The notes under the pieces are model-generated. The model saw only the letters and a program-made list of their open reading frames with translations. It was not told the origin of the DNA and searched no databases. The position numbers were made by a program, and so were the translations under genes. From Candidatus Omnitrophota bacterium (GTDB lineage Bacteria; Omnitrophota; Gorgyraeia; Gorgyraeales; Gorgyraeaceae), in contig JABMRA010000079.1 of the NCBI GenBank assembly GCA_013202925.1, positions 1-9,666 on the forward strand: 9,666 nt of DNA, written 5' to 3'. Shown here in pieces: positions 1 to 6,864 of this stretch (position 1 is the first letter of the stretch; each line of letters starts with the position of its first letter).

Positions 1-2
1 AT

Positions 3-78
3 ACAAGATGATCACAGATGTTTATATCTGCGATCATCTGTAAAGCATATAGTTTAACGTGTGGTCTGCGATCATCTG
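3..78. repeat. Imperfect palindrome plus direct repeat upstream of grpE
   Basis: AGATGATC (6-13) pairs with GATCATCT (32-39) and CAGAT (15-19) with ATCTG (26-30), giving an imperfect hairpin. The right arm, TCTGCGATCATCTG (27-40), recurs exactly at 65-78 as a direct repeat. The unit differs from those in the other spacers, but the architecture (degenerate units in inverted orientation) is the same. The left end may be cut by the window edge. I see no CIRCE operator or clear sigma70 promoter in 1-107. Confidence 0.75.
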
Positions 79-81
79 CGT

Positions 82-107
82 AAGTTCCGAGCGAAGCGAG
101 GTAACTT
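82..107 (+). promoter_or_regulatory. GAGCGAAGCGA hairpin containing the grpE Shine-Dalgarno sequence
   Basis: The core GAGCGAAGCGA (89-99) is flanked by AAGTT (82-86) and CC (87-88) on the left and GG (100-101), a bulged T, and AACTT (103-107) on the right, so the stem ends directly before the GTG start at 108. Inside the core the bases can form two tandem G.A mismatches, two G-C pairs and a GAA loop. The only good Shine-Dalgarno match for grpE, GAGG (98-101), lies wholly inside this structure, so pairing could limit ribosome access. The pairing is seen in the sequence; a regulatory effect is inferred. Confidence 0.5.
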
Positions 108-665
108 GTGTCAATAGAATCAATACACAAGAAAAATAAAGTGCTTTTGAACTACGGCGAATTCCAGGCCTTGAAGGAAAAGGCGGAGAATGCCGACGAG
201 TACTATGACAGGCTCCTGAGGATCCAGGCGGATTTCGATAATTATAAAAAAAGGCTCGACAGGGACAAGCTGGAATTTATCAAGTTTGCCAATGAGGATA
301 TAATAGTCGAGATCCTGAAGATATTGGATGATTTCGAGAGGGCTGTAAAGGCAGGCAAAACCAAACACGATTTTGACATCCTGTATAAAGGCATCGAGAT
401 GATATATAAAGACCTGAAGGAATTTTTTAAACAAAAAGGCGTGCAGGAGATAGAGGCAGAAGGAAGGCTGTTTAATCCTCATGAACATGAGGCGATGATG
501 CAGGAAGAAACAGACGAGCACAAGGAGGACCATGTGATCGAGGAATTTCAAAAGGGATACACGTTGAGCGGCCGGGTGATCAGGCCGGCAAAGGTGAAGG
601 TAGCGAAGAAACCAGAAACCAGAAACCAGAAACCAGAAGACAGAGGGCAGAAGTCAGAAATGTGA
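108..665 (+). CDS. grpE: Nucleotide exchange factor GrpE
   Basis: GrpE is the cytoplasmic nucleotide exchange factor of the Hsp70 system: it releases ADP from DnaK and resets the folding cycle. The 185-residue product has the family layout. A charged N-terminal coiled coil (about residues 15-60) contains the [11 protein letters not shown] stretch, followed by the LDDFERAV segment near residue 75. The C-terminal beta domain carries [10 protein letters not shown] (122-131) and [17 protein letters not shown] (150-166). The GTG start at 108 has GAGG six bases upstream, inside a hairpin, and leaves only a short N-terminal extension. Residues 167-185 ([12 protein letters not shown] and onward) lie beyond the conserved domain and are encoded by the CAGAAG-type repeat array of the following spacer, so the tail looks acquired from repeat DNA. 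dnaK follows after 69 bp. Identification is firm; the tail's function is unknown. Confidence 0.95.
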   Translation: MSIESIHKKNKVLLNYGEFQALKEKAENADEYYDRLLRIQADFDNYKKRLDRDKLEFIKFANEDIIVEILKILDDFERAVKAGKTKHDFDILYKGIEMIYKDLKEFFKQKGVQEIEAEGRLFNPHEHEAMMQEETDEHKEDHVIEEFQKGYTLSGRVIRPAKVKVAKKPETRNQKPEDRGQKSEM

Positions 666-710
666 AAAGCCAGATTTTTCTGTTCTCTGTTTTCTGACAT
701 CTGTCTTCTG
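613..710. repeat. CAGAAG-type degenerate palindrome spanning the grpE 3' end
   Basis: The left arm is a run of CCAGAAA and CAGAAGACAGA-like units (613-660) lying inside the grpE reading frame. The right arm is the complementary TTTCTG/TCTGTCTTCTG-rich stretch (676-710). CAGAAGACAGA (634-644) pairs perfectly with TCTGTCTTCTG (700-710). The grpE stop codon (663-665) falls in the loop. The same unit type recurs between the DUF1015 gene and accD (5845-5940). No T-run follows the palindrome, so it is not a classical intrinsic terminator. Confidence 0.8.
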
Positions 711-734
711 AACATTATACCAGGAGGTTTTGAA

Positions 735-2633
735 ATGGCAAAAGTAATAGGAATCGATCTAGGTACATCAAACTCAGCAGCAGCAGTGATGGAGGGGAGC
801 AGACCCGCCATTATACCAAGCGCGGAAGGCGCGGGAGTGGCCAGCGGAAAGGCGTTTCCGTCCTTTGTGGCATTTACAAAAGACGGGCAGAAACTTGTGG
901 GGGAACCTGCAAGGCGTCAGGCTACCGTAAACCCGGAAGGCACGGTCTATGCGGCAAAGAGAAAGATGGGCACTGACCATAAATTCAAGATCTACGGCAA
1001 GGAATACACTGCTCAGCAGATCTCAGCATTTATTCTGCAGAAGATAAAACAGGATGCCGAGGCGTATCTGGGCGACAAGGTCGAAGAGGTGGTCATCACA
1101 TGCCCTGCTTATTTCGACGACAACCAGCGCCAGGCAACAAAGGACGCAGGAGAGATCGCAGGGCTTAAGGTATTGAGGATAATCAATGAACCCACTGCCG
1201 CGTGTCTTGCGTATGGCCTGGACAAGGTCGGTAAAGAGCTGAAGATAATGGTGTTTGACTTTGGCGGAGGCACGCTGGACGTTACCATTATGGACATGTG
1301 GTTTGACAAAGAGCACAATGCAAGCGGCTTCGAGGTAAAATCAACGAACGGTGATACGCATCTTGGCGGGACAGATATGGACAATCTCCTGATAGATTAC
1401 ATTGTAAATAAATTCAAAAAAGAAACAGGCATTGACCTTAAGAACGACAAGATGGCAGTACAGCGTTTAAGAGAGGCAGCTGAAAAGGCAAAGGTTGAGC
1501 TTTCAAGCACCATCACCACTGATATCAACCTGCCATTTATCACCGCGGACGCAAGCGGCCCGAAACATCTTACCATGTCTATAAACAGGGCAAATCTGGA
1601 AGAGCTGGTCGCCCCGATCGTAGATAAATGTAACGGCCCTGTAGATCAGGCGCTTAAAGACTCAGGCCTTTCCCCTAATGATATTGATAAGATCATCATG
1701 GTGGGCGGTCCGACCAGGATGCCCATTGTGCAGAAATTTCTGGAAGAGCATGTGGGGAAGAAGATAGAGCGAGGCATAGACCCCATGGAATGCGTCGCGC
1801 TTGGCGCGGCAACTCAGGCGGCTATTATAAAAGGCGACGCAAAAGAGGTCCTGCTTCTCGACGTAACCCCGCTTTCCCTGGGAATAGAGACGCTCGGAAG
1901 CGTGTGCACAAAGCTTATAGAGCGCAACACTACCATACCCACGAAGAAGAGCCAGGTATTCTCGACCGCGGCAGACAACCAGACCGCTGTTACTGTGAGG
2001 GTGCTGCAGGGAGAGCGCCAGATGGCGAATGACAATATCGAACTCGGTAGATTTGATCTGATAGGCATACCTCCGGCGCCTCGCGGCGTACCCCAGATAG
2101 AGGTCACCTTTGATATTGACAGAGACGGTATCGTGCATGTGGGGGCAAAGGACCTTGGCACAGGCAAGGAGCAGAGTATGAGGATAACCGCGCCCAAGAA
2201 ATTGTCAAAGGAAGAGATCGACAGGATGGTCAAGGAGGCGGAAAAATTCTCGGATGAGGACAAGAAGAAAAAAGAAGAGGTGGAGATAAAGAACCAGGCG
2301 GATACGCTTGCGTATTCTGTTGAAAAATCCCTGAAGGATTTTGGCGACAAGGTCACGCAGGACGAGAGGCTGAAGATCGAGCAGGAATTGAATGATTTGA
2401 AAGAGGCCTTAAAGGGAAGCGATGCCGAAAAGATCAAAAAGAAAATGGAAGAATTGTCCAAGGCCGCTCATAAATTAGCCGAAGAGGTGTACAAGGCCGC
2501 TCAGGCAAAGGCAAAAGAGACGCAACAGGGGCAGGCACAGCCAGGGAAAGGGACAGGCACAGGAAAGGCCGAGGAGCCAGAGAAAAAGGCCGGCGAGGGC
2601 GATGTAATCGACGCGGAGTTTAAAGAGAAGTAA
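735..2633 (+). CDS. dnaK: Molecular chaperone DnaK (Hsp70)
   Basis: DnaK is the ATP-driven Hsp70 chaperone that binds exposed hydrophobic peptides in the cytoplasm, with DnaJ stimulating hydrolysis and GrpE exchanging nucleotide. The 632-residue product has the phosphate loop GIDLGTSNS (6-14), the catalytic Lys in AAKRKMG (K75), NEPTAA, the FGGGTLDV loop, GDTHLGG with the autophosphorylation-type Thr (T208), VGGPTRMP, and the interdomain linker LLLDVTP (373-379). The substrate domain and helical lid follow. The C-terminus is a Gln/Gly/Lys-rich tail ending in a GDVIDAEF motif. The ATG start is set by AGGAGG (722-727) seven bases upstream. Two features are odd for a Gram-negative-type protein. 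The segment after K75 is short ([15 protein letters not shown]), lacking the roughly 24-residue insertion of E. coli DnaK. The stretch [14 protein letters not shown] (30-43) is longer than usual. Both resemble archaeal or thermophile sequences as I remember them. Confidence 0.98.
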   Translation: MAKVIGIDLGTSNSAAAVMEGSRPAIIPSAEGAGVASGKAFPSFVAFTKDGQKLVGEPARRQATVNPEGTVYAAKRKMGTDHKFKIYGKEYTAQQISAFILQKIKQDAEAYLGDKVEEVVITCPAYFDDNQRQATKDAGEIAGLKVLRIINEPTAACLAYGLDKVGKELKIMVFDFGGGTLDVTIMDMWFDKEHNASGFEVKSTNGDTHLGGTDMDNLLIDYIVNKFKKETGIDLKNDKMAVQRLREAAEKAKVELSSTITTDINLPFITADASGPKHLTMSINRANLEELVAPIVDKCNGPVDQALKDSGLSPNDIDKIIMVGGPTRMPIVQKFLEEHVGKKIERGIDPMECVALGAATQAAIIKGDAKEVLLLDVTPLSLGIETLGSVCTKLIERNTTIPTKKSQVFSTAADNQTAVTVRVLQGERQMANDNIELGRFDLIGIPPAPRGVPQIEVTFDIDRDGIVHVGAKDLGTGKEQSMRITAPKKLSKEEIDRMVKEAEKFSDEDKKKKEEVEIKNQADTLAYSVEKSLKDFGDKVTQDERLKIEQELNDLKEALKGSDAEKIKKKMEELSKAAHKLAEEVYKAAQAKAKETQQGQAQPGKGTGTGKAEEPEKKAGEGDVIDAEFKEK

Positions 2634-2634
2634 A

Positions 2635-2727
2635 CGCGGAACCAATGCGGAACTAGACGCGGAACTAATGCGGAACATATATGGAAGTTCCGCATAGGTT
2701 CAGCGTAACGTTCTGCGTAGTTCCGCG
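2635..2727. repeat. GCGGAAC-unit palindrome between dnaK and dnaJ
   Basis: GCGGAAC occurs four times at 11-12 base spacing (2636-2642, 2647-2653, 2659-2665, 2670-2676). The complementary GTTCCGC (or a one-base variant) follows at 2687-2693, 2710-2716 and 2720-2726. CGCGGAAC (2635-2642) pairs with GTTCCGCG (2720-2727), and ATGCGGAAC (2668-2676) pairs with GTTCCGCAT (2687-2695) around a 10-base loop. The array fills nearly the whole spacer and ends seven bases before the dnaJ ATG. No other Shine-Dalgarno candidate is visible for dnaJ. Confidence 0.85.
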
Positions 2728-2734
2728 ATAAAAT

Positions 2735-3898
2735 ATGACTACTAAACGTGATTATTACGAAATACTGGGTGTGCAGAAGGGCGCAAGCGTTGATGAGATA
2801 AAGAAGACGTACAGGAACCTTGCGCTCAAACATCACCCTGACCGAGTTCCCGGGGATAAAAAGAAAGAGGCAGAGGATAGATTCAAGGAGATCTCTGAGG
2901 CATATGCGGTTTTATCTGATCAGCAGAAGAGAAGTCAGTACGATCAGTTTGGCCATGCGGGTATAGATTCGCGCTATAGCTCCGAGGATATCTTTAGAGG
3001 GGCTGATTTTGGCAGCATCTTTGAGGACCTGGGTTTTGGCGGAGGCGGAGGCGGTATATTTGAAGATTTCCTTGGCAGTGTATTTGGCGGAGGGGTTTCT
3101 TCCGGGAGAAGAGGCGGCCCGAGCAGCGGAAGGAGTTTGGAATACGAGATAGAGATCTCTTTTGACGAGGCAGCGTTCGGGACCAAAAAGACCATTGGTG
3201 TGCCGCGGCATGAGACCTGCGATGTCTGTAAAGGAGATGGCGCAAGGCCGGGCACAAAAAAGACCAAGTGCCATTCGTGTGACGGCAGGGGCCAGATCCT
3301 GCAGCAGGCAGGTTTTTTTAGTATCAGGCAGACATGCCCTAAATGCAGGGGCGAGGGCATCATTATAAAAAACCCGTGCGTAAAATGTTATGGCACGGGA
3401 AAACAGAAGATCACAAAAAAGATCGAGGTTACTGTGCCCGCGGGCGTTGATACAGGCTCGCGTCTTCGTATGCAGGGAGAAGGCGAGGCAGGCTCAAAGG
3501 GCGGGTCAAGAGGCGACCTTTATATCTATATACACGTAAAAGATCATCCTATATTTGACAGGCATGGCTATGATATAGTATGCGATGTGCCGATCAGTTT
3601 TCCCACAGCAGCCCTTGGGGGAGGAGTAGAGATCCCCACATTAAATGGCAAGGTAGAGATGAAGGTCCCTGAAGGTACCCAGAGCGGCAAGATCTTCAGG
3701 CTGGCAGGCAAGGGCATAAAAAGATTAAGGGGTTACGGCAATGGCGATGAACTCGTCAGGATTATCATAGAGACCCCCACGCGCCTCAATTCAGAGCAGA
3801 AGCGTGTTTTAAAAGAATTTGAAAAATCATGCAGTGACAAGGTAACTCCCCTGACCAGGTCTTTTATGGATAAGGTAAAAAATCTCTTAGGGAAATAG
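2735..3898 (+). CDS. dnaJ: Chaperone protein DnaJ (Hsp40, type I)
   Basis: DnaJ delivers unfolded substrate to DnaK and triggers its ATPase. All parts of a type I J-protein are present in 387 residues: the J domain (about 5-70) with HPD at 34-36; a Gly/Phe-rich linker ([12 protein letters not shown]); four intact zinc-binding CxxCxGxG repeats (CDVCKGDG 162-169, CHSCDGRG 179-186, CPKCRGEG 201-208, CVKCYGTG 215-222); and the two C-terminal substrate-binding barrels with [11 protein letters not shown]. The length is normal. The ATG at 2735 gives the canonical [13 protein letters not shown] start, but no Shine-Dalgarno sequence precedes it; the upstream 93 bp are occupied by the GCGGAAC palindrome. 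Translation may depend on that structure or on coupling with dnaK, which is inference. The grpE-dnaK-dnaJ order is common in bacteria. Confidence 0.98.
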   Translation: MTTKRDYYEILGVQKGASVDEIKKTYRNLALKHHPDRVPGDKKKEAEDRFKEISEAYAVLSDQQKRSQYDQFGHAGIDSRYSSEDIFRGADFGSIFEDLGFGGGGGGIFEDFLGSVFGGGVSSGRRGGPSSGRSLEYEIEISFDEAAFGTKKTIGVPRHETCDVCKGDGARPGTKKTKCHSCDGRGQILQQAGFFSIRQTCPKCRGEGIIIKNPCVKCYGTGKQKITKKIEVTVPAGVDTGSRLRMQGEGEAGSKGGSRGDLYIYIHVKDHPIFDRHGYDIVCDVPISFPTAALGGGVEIPTLNGKVEMKVPEGTQSGKIFRLAGKGIKRLRGYGNGDELVRIIIETPTRLNSEQKRVLKEFEKSCSDKVTPLTRSFMDKVKNLLGK

Positions 3899-3900
3899 CT

Positions 3901-3967
3901 GTTAGTGAAAGGTGAAAAGTGTGAAGTTAAAGGCTTTGTTTTTCACTTTAAACCTTTCACCTTTAAC
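3901..3967. repeat. GTGAAAGG-type palindrome after dnaJ
   Basis: The left half (3901-3933) is made of GTGAAAGG/GTGAAAA-like units and the right half (3942-3967) is its approximate reverse complement. AAAGGTGAAA (3908-3917) pairs exactly with TTTCACCTTT (3955-3964). It starts two bases after the dnaJ stop and ends before the Shine-Dalgarno sequence of the next gene. The T-rich part lies in the loop, not after the stem, so a standard intrinsic terminator is not supported. Confidence 0.75.
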
Positions 3968-3993
3968 TAGCATGTAGTTCTGGGGAGGAACAA

Positions 3994-4275
3994 GTGCCTA
4001 CATACGAGTACAGATGCAATAAATGCGGCAAGGACTTTGATGTGTCCCAGAAGATGAGCGCCAAGGCCCTAACCGTGTGCCCTGATAAAAAATGCAAAGG
4101 CAAGGTAAAAAGGCTGATAAGCGCGGGCGCTGGTTTTATTTTTAAGGGTCCTGGTTTTTACGCGACCGACTATAGAAGCGAGGGCTACAAGAAAAGGGCA
4201 AAAGAAGAAATGCCTGATTCGTCCAAGTGCGATACCTGTGACAAAAAACAAGGCAGCTGTCCAATTGACAAGTAA
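3994..4275 (+). CDS. FmdB-family zinc-ribbon protein
   Basis: The product is a 93-residue protein of the FmdB/CxxC_CxxC putative regulatory family. The start MPTYEYRCNKCGKDF is the family hallmark, with Cys pairs at C8/C11 and C29/C34 likely to bind one zinc. The segment GFYATDYRSEGYKKR is also typical of the family's C-terminal half. A further Cys group (C79, C82, C89) sits near the end. The family is named after a gene near an amidase/formamidase cluster, but its biochemical role is largely unknown, so I assign no function. The GTG start has a strong GGAGG (3984-3988) five bases upstream. The 3' end overlaps the VanZ-like gene, pointing to co-translation. Confidence 0.85.
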   Translation: MPTYEYRCNKCGKDFDVSQKMSAKALTVCPDKKCKGKVKRLISAGAGFIFKGPGFYATDYRSEGYKKRAKEEMPDSSKCDTCDKKQGSCPIDK

Positions 4276-4630
4276 TTTTCTAAAATACTGGGTACCGCTC
4301 TATATATACGCGGGGATCATATTCTACTTCTCCAGTATACCCAAGCCCCTGCCTGAGATAGACATCCCCTTCTTTGACAAGGCGCTGCATATATGCGAAT
4401 ATGCTGTTTTCGGGCTCCTCGCGTCGCGCGCATTCAAAAATTCCCCAAGAAAGGGATTTTTTGAAAATTTCAAGATCATGGCGATTTTGATCTCGATTCT
4501 ATACGGCATTTCAGACGAGTTTCACCAGGCATTTGTCGCCGAACGCCACTTTAGTGTATTTGATATGCTTGCCGACGGTATCGGCGGCATAATAGGGGTA
4601 TTCGTATATGGCAGATATTATTCCGCTTAA
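4238..4630 (+). CDS. VanZ-family membrane protein
   Basis: This is a small hydrophobic protein (up to 130 residues) with about four membrane segments: near residues 16-34, 50-65, 78-93 and 110-127. Family motifs are visible: FDKALHICEYAVFGLLA (the D-K-x-x-H-x-x-x-Y pattern) and SDEFHQAFVAERHFSVFDML followed by ADGIGG. VanZ-like proteins are poorly understood; the founding member modestly raises teicoplanin resistance, and no resistance role should be read into this one. The start is uncertain. GTG at 4238 overlaps the previous gene by 38 bases with no ribosome site. TTG at 4265, with AAGG 11 bases upstream and an 11-base overlap, gives the more family-like beginning TSNFLKYW. The 3' end overlaps the DUF1015 gene by 23 bases. 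Confidence 0.85.
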   Translation: MTKNKAAVQLTSNFLKYWVPLYIYAGIIFYFSSIPKPLPEIDIPFFDKALHICEYAVFGLLASRAFKNSPRKGFFENFKIMAILISILYGISDEFHQAFVAERHFSVFDMLADGIGGIIGVFVYGRYYSA

Positions 4631-5840
4631 AGGTGTTCTCTATAATCCTGAAAAGGTCAATGACCTGTCAAAGGTAGTCGCCCCGCCCTACGACGTGATC
4701 TCTCCGGAAGAGCAGGCATCTCTCTATAATTCAGACCCGCACAATATAATCCGCATGTTATTGGGCAAGGATTCCATCGGCGATAATGAAAAGGAGAATA
4801 GATATACACGCGCCGCGGCCCTATTAAAGGATTGGCAGGACAAGGATGTCTTGAAAAAGGAAAAGGATGGCTGTGCCTATGTCTATTCGCAGGAGTTTAC
4901 TGTAGACGGACGGATAAAAAGGCGGCTCGGTTTCATCGCACTTTTAAGATTAGAGGATTTTGATACAGACTCGACCAGCGTATATCCGCACGAAAACACC
5001 CTTTCTGCCCCAAAAGAGGACAGGACAAGGCTTATCAGTTCCATAGGGGCAAACCTGGGCCCCATATTTGCCTTGTTTGCGGATGAAGAAAAATCCATTG
5101 ATGCCATCCTGGCACAGGGGACCAAGTCAGAGCCCTTAATAGACATAAGAGACCCGCACGACATTAGAAACAAATTGTGGAGGGTTTCTGATAAAGATAC
5201 CCTCGAGAAGATCGTGCGCCTGATGAAGAAAGAAAAGATCTTCATTGCGGACGGTCACCACAGATATGAGGTCGGCCTCGCCTTTAGCAAGACCCAAAAA
5301 GACCCTAAATACGGATATATACTTACTTATTTCACAGACCTCTACGCTGACGGGATAGTGATCCTGCCTGTGCACAGGATGATCGCCGGAGTCAGTGATG
5401 ATATCCTGTCAGGCATGGAACAGTCGCTGAAAAAGAACTTCGCGACTGAGGCGCTTGACACAAGGAGACATGTTAAGGATTTCCTTTCTGGCGCAACGCC
5501 CTCTGAAAAAAGGTTTGTGATCTACAGCCAAAAGAGATTCACTGGATTGAAGCTCAAAGATAACAGCGTCCTGGATGTTACAGCGCTCCATAGCCTGGTA
5601 ATAGAGCCTCTGCAGGCGAGGGTAGAAAAAAATAACGGAAGGATCTCAATAGATTTTACCAAGGACCTGGGCTATGCCGTCAATGAAGTGGATCAGGGCC
5701 GATTTTCTCTCTGTATCTTACTGAACCCCACCAAGATCACTGAGGTGCGGGATATGGCGTTTTCAGGCAGGCGCATGCCGCAGAAATCGACCTATTTTTA
5801 TCCAAAGGTCCTGACAGGCCTGGTTATTAATGTGTTTTAG
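4608..5840 (+). CDS. DUF1015 family protein
   Basis: This is a 410-residue soluble protein of the DUF1015 family. Recognisable stretches are VVAPPYDVISPEEQ near the N-terminus, AYVYSQEF, YPHENTL, and the signature IADGHHRYEVG (D215, G216, H217, H218, R219). The DGHHR motif resembles the G-x-H-R box of ParB-like and free-serine-kinase folds, which makes a nucleotide-linked or phosphotransfer role conceivable; this is inference. From memory the family is sometimes found near serine biosynthesis genes in other bacteria, but none are present here. The ATG start lies inside the VanZ-like frame (23-base overlap), with AGGGG (4594-4598) nine bases upstream. The tight overlaps suggest co-expression with the two preceding genes. 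The family call is good; the function is unknown. Confidence 0.85.
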   Translation: MADIIPLKGVLYNPEKVNDLSKVVAPPYDVISPEEQASLYNSDPHNIIRMLLGKDSIGDNEKENRYTRAAALLKDWQDKDVLKKEKDGCAYVYSQEFTVDGRIKRRLGFIALLRLEDFDTDSTSVYPHENTLSAPKEDRTRLISSIGANLGPIFALFADEEKSIDAILAQGTKSEPLIDIRDPHDIRNKLWRVSDKDTLEKIVRLMKKEKIFIADGHHRYEVGLAFSKTQKDPKYGYILTYFTDLYADGIVILPVHRMIAGVSDDILSGMEQSLKKNFATEALDTRRHVKDFLSGATPSEKRFVIYSQKRFTGLKLKDNSVLDVTALHSLVIEPLQARVEKNNGRISIDFTKDLGYAVNEVDQGRFSLCILLNPTKITEVRDMAFSGRRMPQKSTYFYPKVLTGLVINVF

Positions 5841-5844
5841 TGTT

Positions 5845-5940
5845 CAGAAGACAGAAATCAGAAGACAGAAGTCAGAAGTCAGAAGTCAGAAAAATTTGAG
5901 TTCTCATTTCTGTCCTCTGTCTTCTGATTTCTGTCGTCTG
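5845..5940. repeat. CAGAAG-type palindrome upstream of accD
   Basis: The left arm 5845-5874, built from CAGAAGACAGAA and CAGAAGTCAGAA units, matches the reverse complement of 5911-5940 at 27 of 30 positions by hand alignment. Additional GTCAGAA units (5871-5890) and an AT-rich stretch form the loop. This is the same unit family as in the grpE-dnaK spacer. No T-run follows the right arm. Confidence 0.85.
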
Positions 5941-5946
5941 TTTTCT

Positions 5947-5963
5947 CCCGAGCGAAGCGAGGG
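5947..5963 (+). promoter_or_regulatory. GAGCGAAGCGA hairpin containing the accD Shine-Dalgarno sequence
   Basis: Second copy of the conserved core GAGCGAAGCGA (5950-5960), here closed by CCC (5947-5949) and GGG (5961-5963). The GAGGG at its 3' edge (5959-5963) is the only ribosome-binding candidate for accD and sits three bases from the ATG at 5967, which is tight. The stem differs from the grpE copy, but its bases remain complementary. Confidence 0.5.
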
Positions 5964-5966
5964 CTA

Positions 5967-6809
5967 ATGGCAATATTCGGAAAACCAAAATACAGGGTAG
6001 TGAAGGTCTCAAAGCGCAAAGGCGTCCCTGACGGCACGTGGCTTAAGTGCGAGGGCTGCGGGGAGATGATCTACAAGAAAAACCTGGACGAAAACTTCAG
6101 GGTCTGCCCGAAATGCAATTACCATTTTGTGCTCGGCGCGCATGAACGCATATCCATGTTTCTCGACGAAGGCAGTTTTGAGGAGTTCGAGAAGGGGATG
6201 AGGCCAAAGGACTTCCTGAAGTTCAAAGGACCCAAGAGTTATTTAGAGAAGATAGAGAAGGACACTGCCGCTACCGGCATGGAAGAGGCAGCGATCGTAG
6301 GAAAGGGCCGCTTAAACAATAGAAGGGTCGCGCTTGGCGTGACTGATTCACGTTTTATAATGGGCTCCATGGGCTATGTGGTAGGAGAGAAGATAACAAG
6401 GATCACGGAATTCGCAACAAAAAATGGCCTGCCGCTTATCATCATATCCGGCTCTGGAGGCGGGGCAAGGATGTACGAAGGCATGATCTCTCTTATGCAG
6501 ATGGCAAAGACCTCAGCAGCGCTTGCAAAACATAATGACGCAAGGCTGCCCTATATTTCAATCCTTACAAACCCCACTATGGCAGGTGTGTTGGCCAGTT
6601 TTGCCTCGCTTGGAGATGTGATCATTGCCGAGCCAAAGGCGCTCATTGGTTTTACAGGCCCGAGGGTCATAGAGCAGACAATACGGCAGAGATTACCTGA
6701 TGGGTTTCAGCGTTCGGAGTTTCTCCTGAAGCACGGCCTTATTGATATGGTGGTAAGCCGCAAGAATATGAAGGATACGGTTGTACAGCTCATAGGCTAT
6801 ATGAGTTGA
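5967..6809 (+). CDS. accD: Acetyl-CoA carboxylase carboxyltransferase subunit beta
   Basis: AccD, with AccA, transfers the carboxyl group from carboxybiotin to acetyl-CoA, making malonyl-CoA for fatty acid synthesis. The N-terminal zinc ribbon is complete (C28, C31, C47, C50). The crotonase-fold domain contains MGSMGYVVGEKITR, EGMISLMQMAKTSAALA, IAEPKALIGFTGPRVIEQT and LPDGFQRSEFLL, all strongly AccD-like. The length, 280 residues, is normal for shorter members. Two active-site loops deviate from the sequence I expect. One reads SGSGGGARM (161-169) where SASGGARM is usual, which is one extra Gly. The other reads NPTMAGVLASF (from 202) where PTTGGV is usual. accA is not in the window. The ATG at 5967 follows the GAGCGAAGCGA hairpin; the start MAIFGKPKY fits the family. 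Confidence 0.97.
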   Translation: MAIFGKPKYRVVKVSKRKGVPDGTWLKCEGCGEMIYKKNLDENFRVCPKCNYHFVLGAHERISMFLDEGSFEEFEKGMRPKDFLKFKGPKSYLEKIEKDTAATGMEEAAIVGKGRLNNRRVALGVTDSRFIMGSMGYVVGEKITRITEFATKNGLPLIIISGSGGGARMYEGMISLMQMAKTSAALAKHNDARLPYISILTNPTMAGVLASFASLGDVIIAEPKALIGFTGPRVIEQTIRQRLPDGFQRSEFLLKHGLIDMVVSRKNMKDTVVQLIGYMS

Positions 6810-6834
6810 CTTTTTGGATAAAATTAGTTAAAAT
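6806..6834 (+). promoter_or_regulatory. Sigma70-like promoter for the ABC ATPase gene
   Basis: TTGACT (6806-6811) and TAAAAT (6829-6834) are separated by exactly 17 bases; each matches the consensus at five of six positions. The -35 box contains the accD stop codon (TGA, 6807-6809). Initiation about seven bases downstream would give a leader of roughly 25 bases that includes AGGGAG (6848-6853) before the ATG at 6865. This 55-base spacer is the only one here of more than 50 bases without a palindrome. Confidence 0.65.
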
Positions 6835-6864
6835 CGACTGAATACCCAGGGAGAATATGCTATT

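Noticed and set aside
1..107. CIRCE/HrcA operator upstream of grpE
   Set aside because: The TTAGCACTC/GAGTGCTAA inverted repeat is not present; the palindrome here has a different sequence.
1814..2461. Long antisense reading frames, such as the 215-codon frame opposite dnaK
   Set aside because: They lie wholly opposite well-recognised genes, have low-complexity Ser/Phe-rich products and no ribosome-binding signals; they are shadows of the sense codons.
3901..3967. Rho-independent terminator after dnaJ
   Set aside because: A stem is present but the T-rich stretch is in the loop, stem G+C is low, and no U-tract follows the right arm.
4238..4630. VanZ-like protein as a glycopeptide resistance gene
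   Set aside because: There is no vanA-type cluster; VanZ-family proteins are widespread in bacteria without resistance.
5845..5890. Tandem CAGAAGTCAGAA units as a CRISPR array
   Set aside because: The units are 7-14 bases, contiguous and degenerate, with no unique spacers of regular length.
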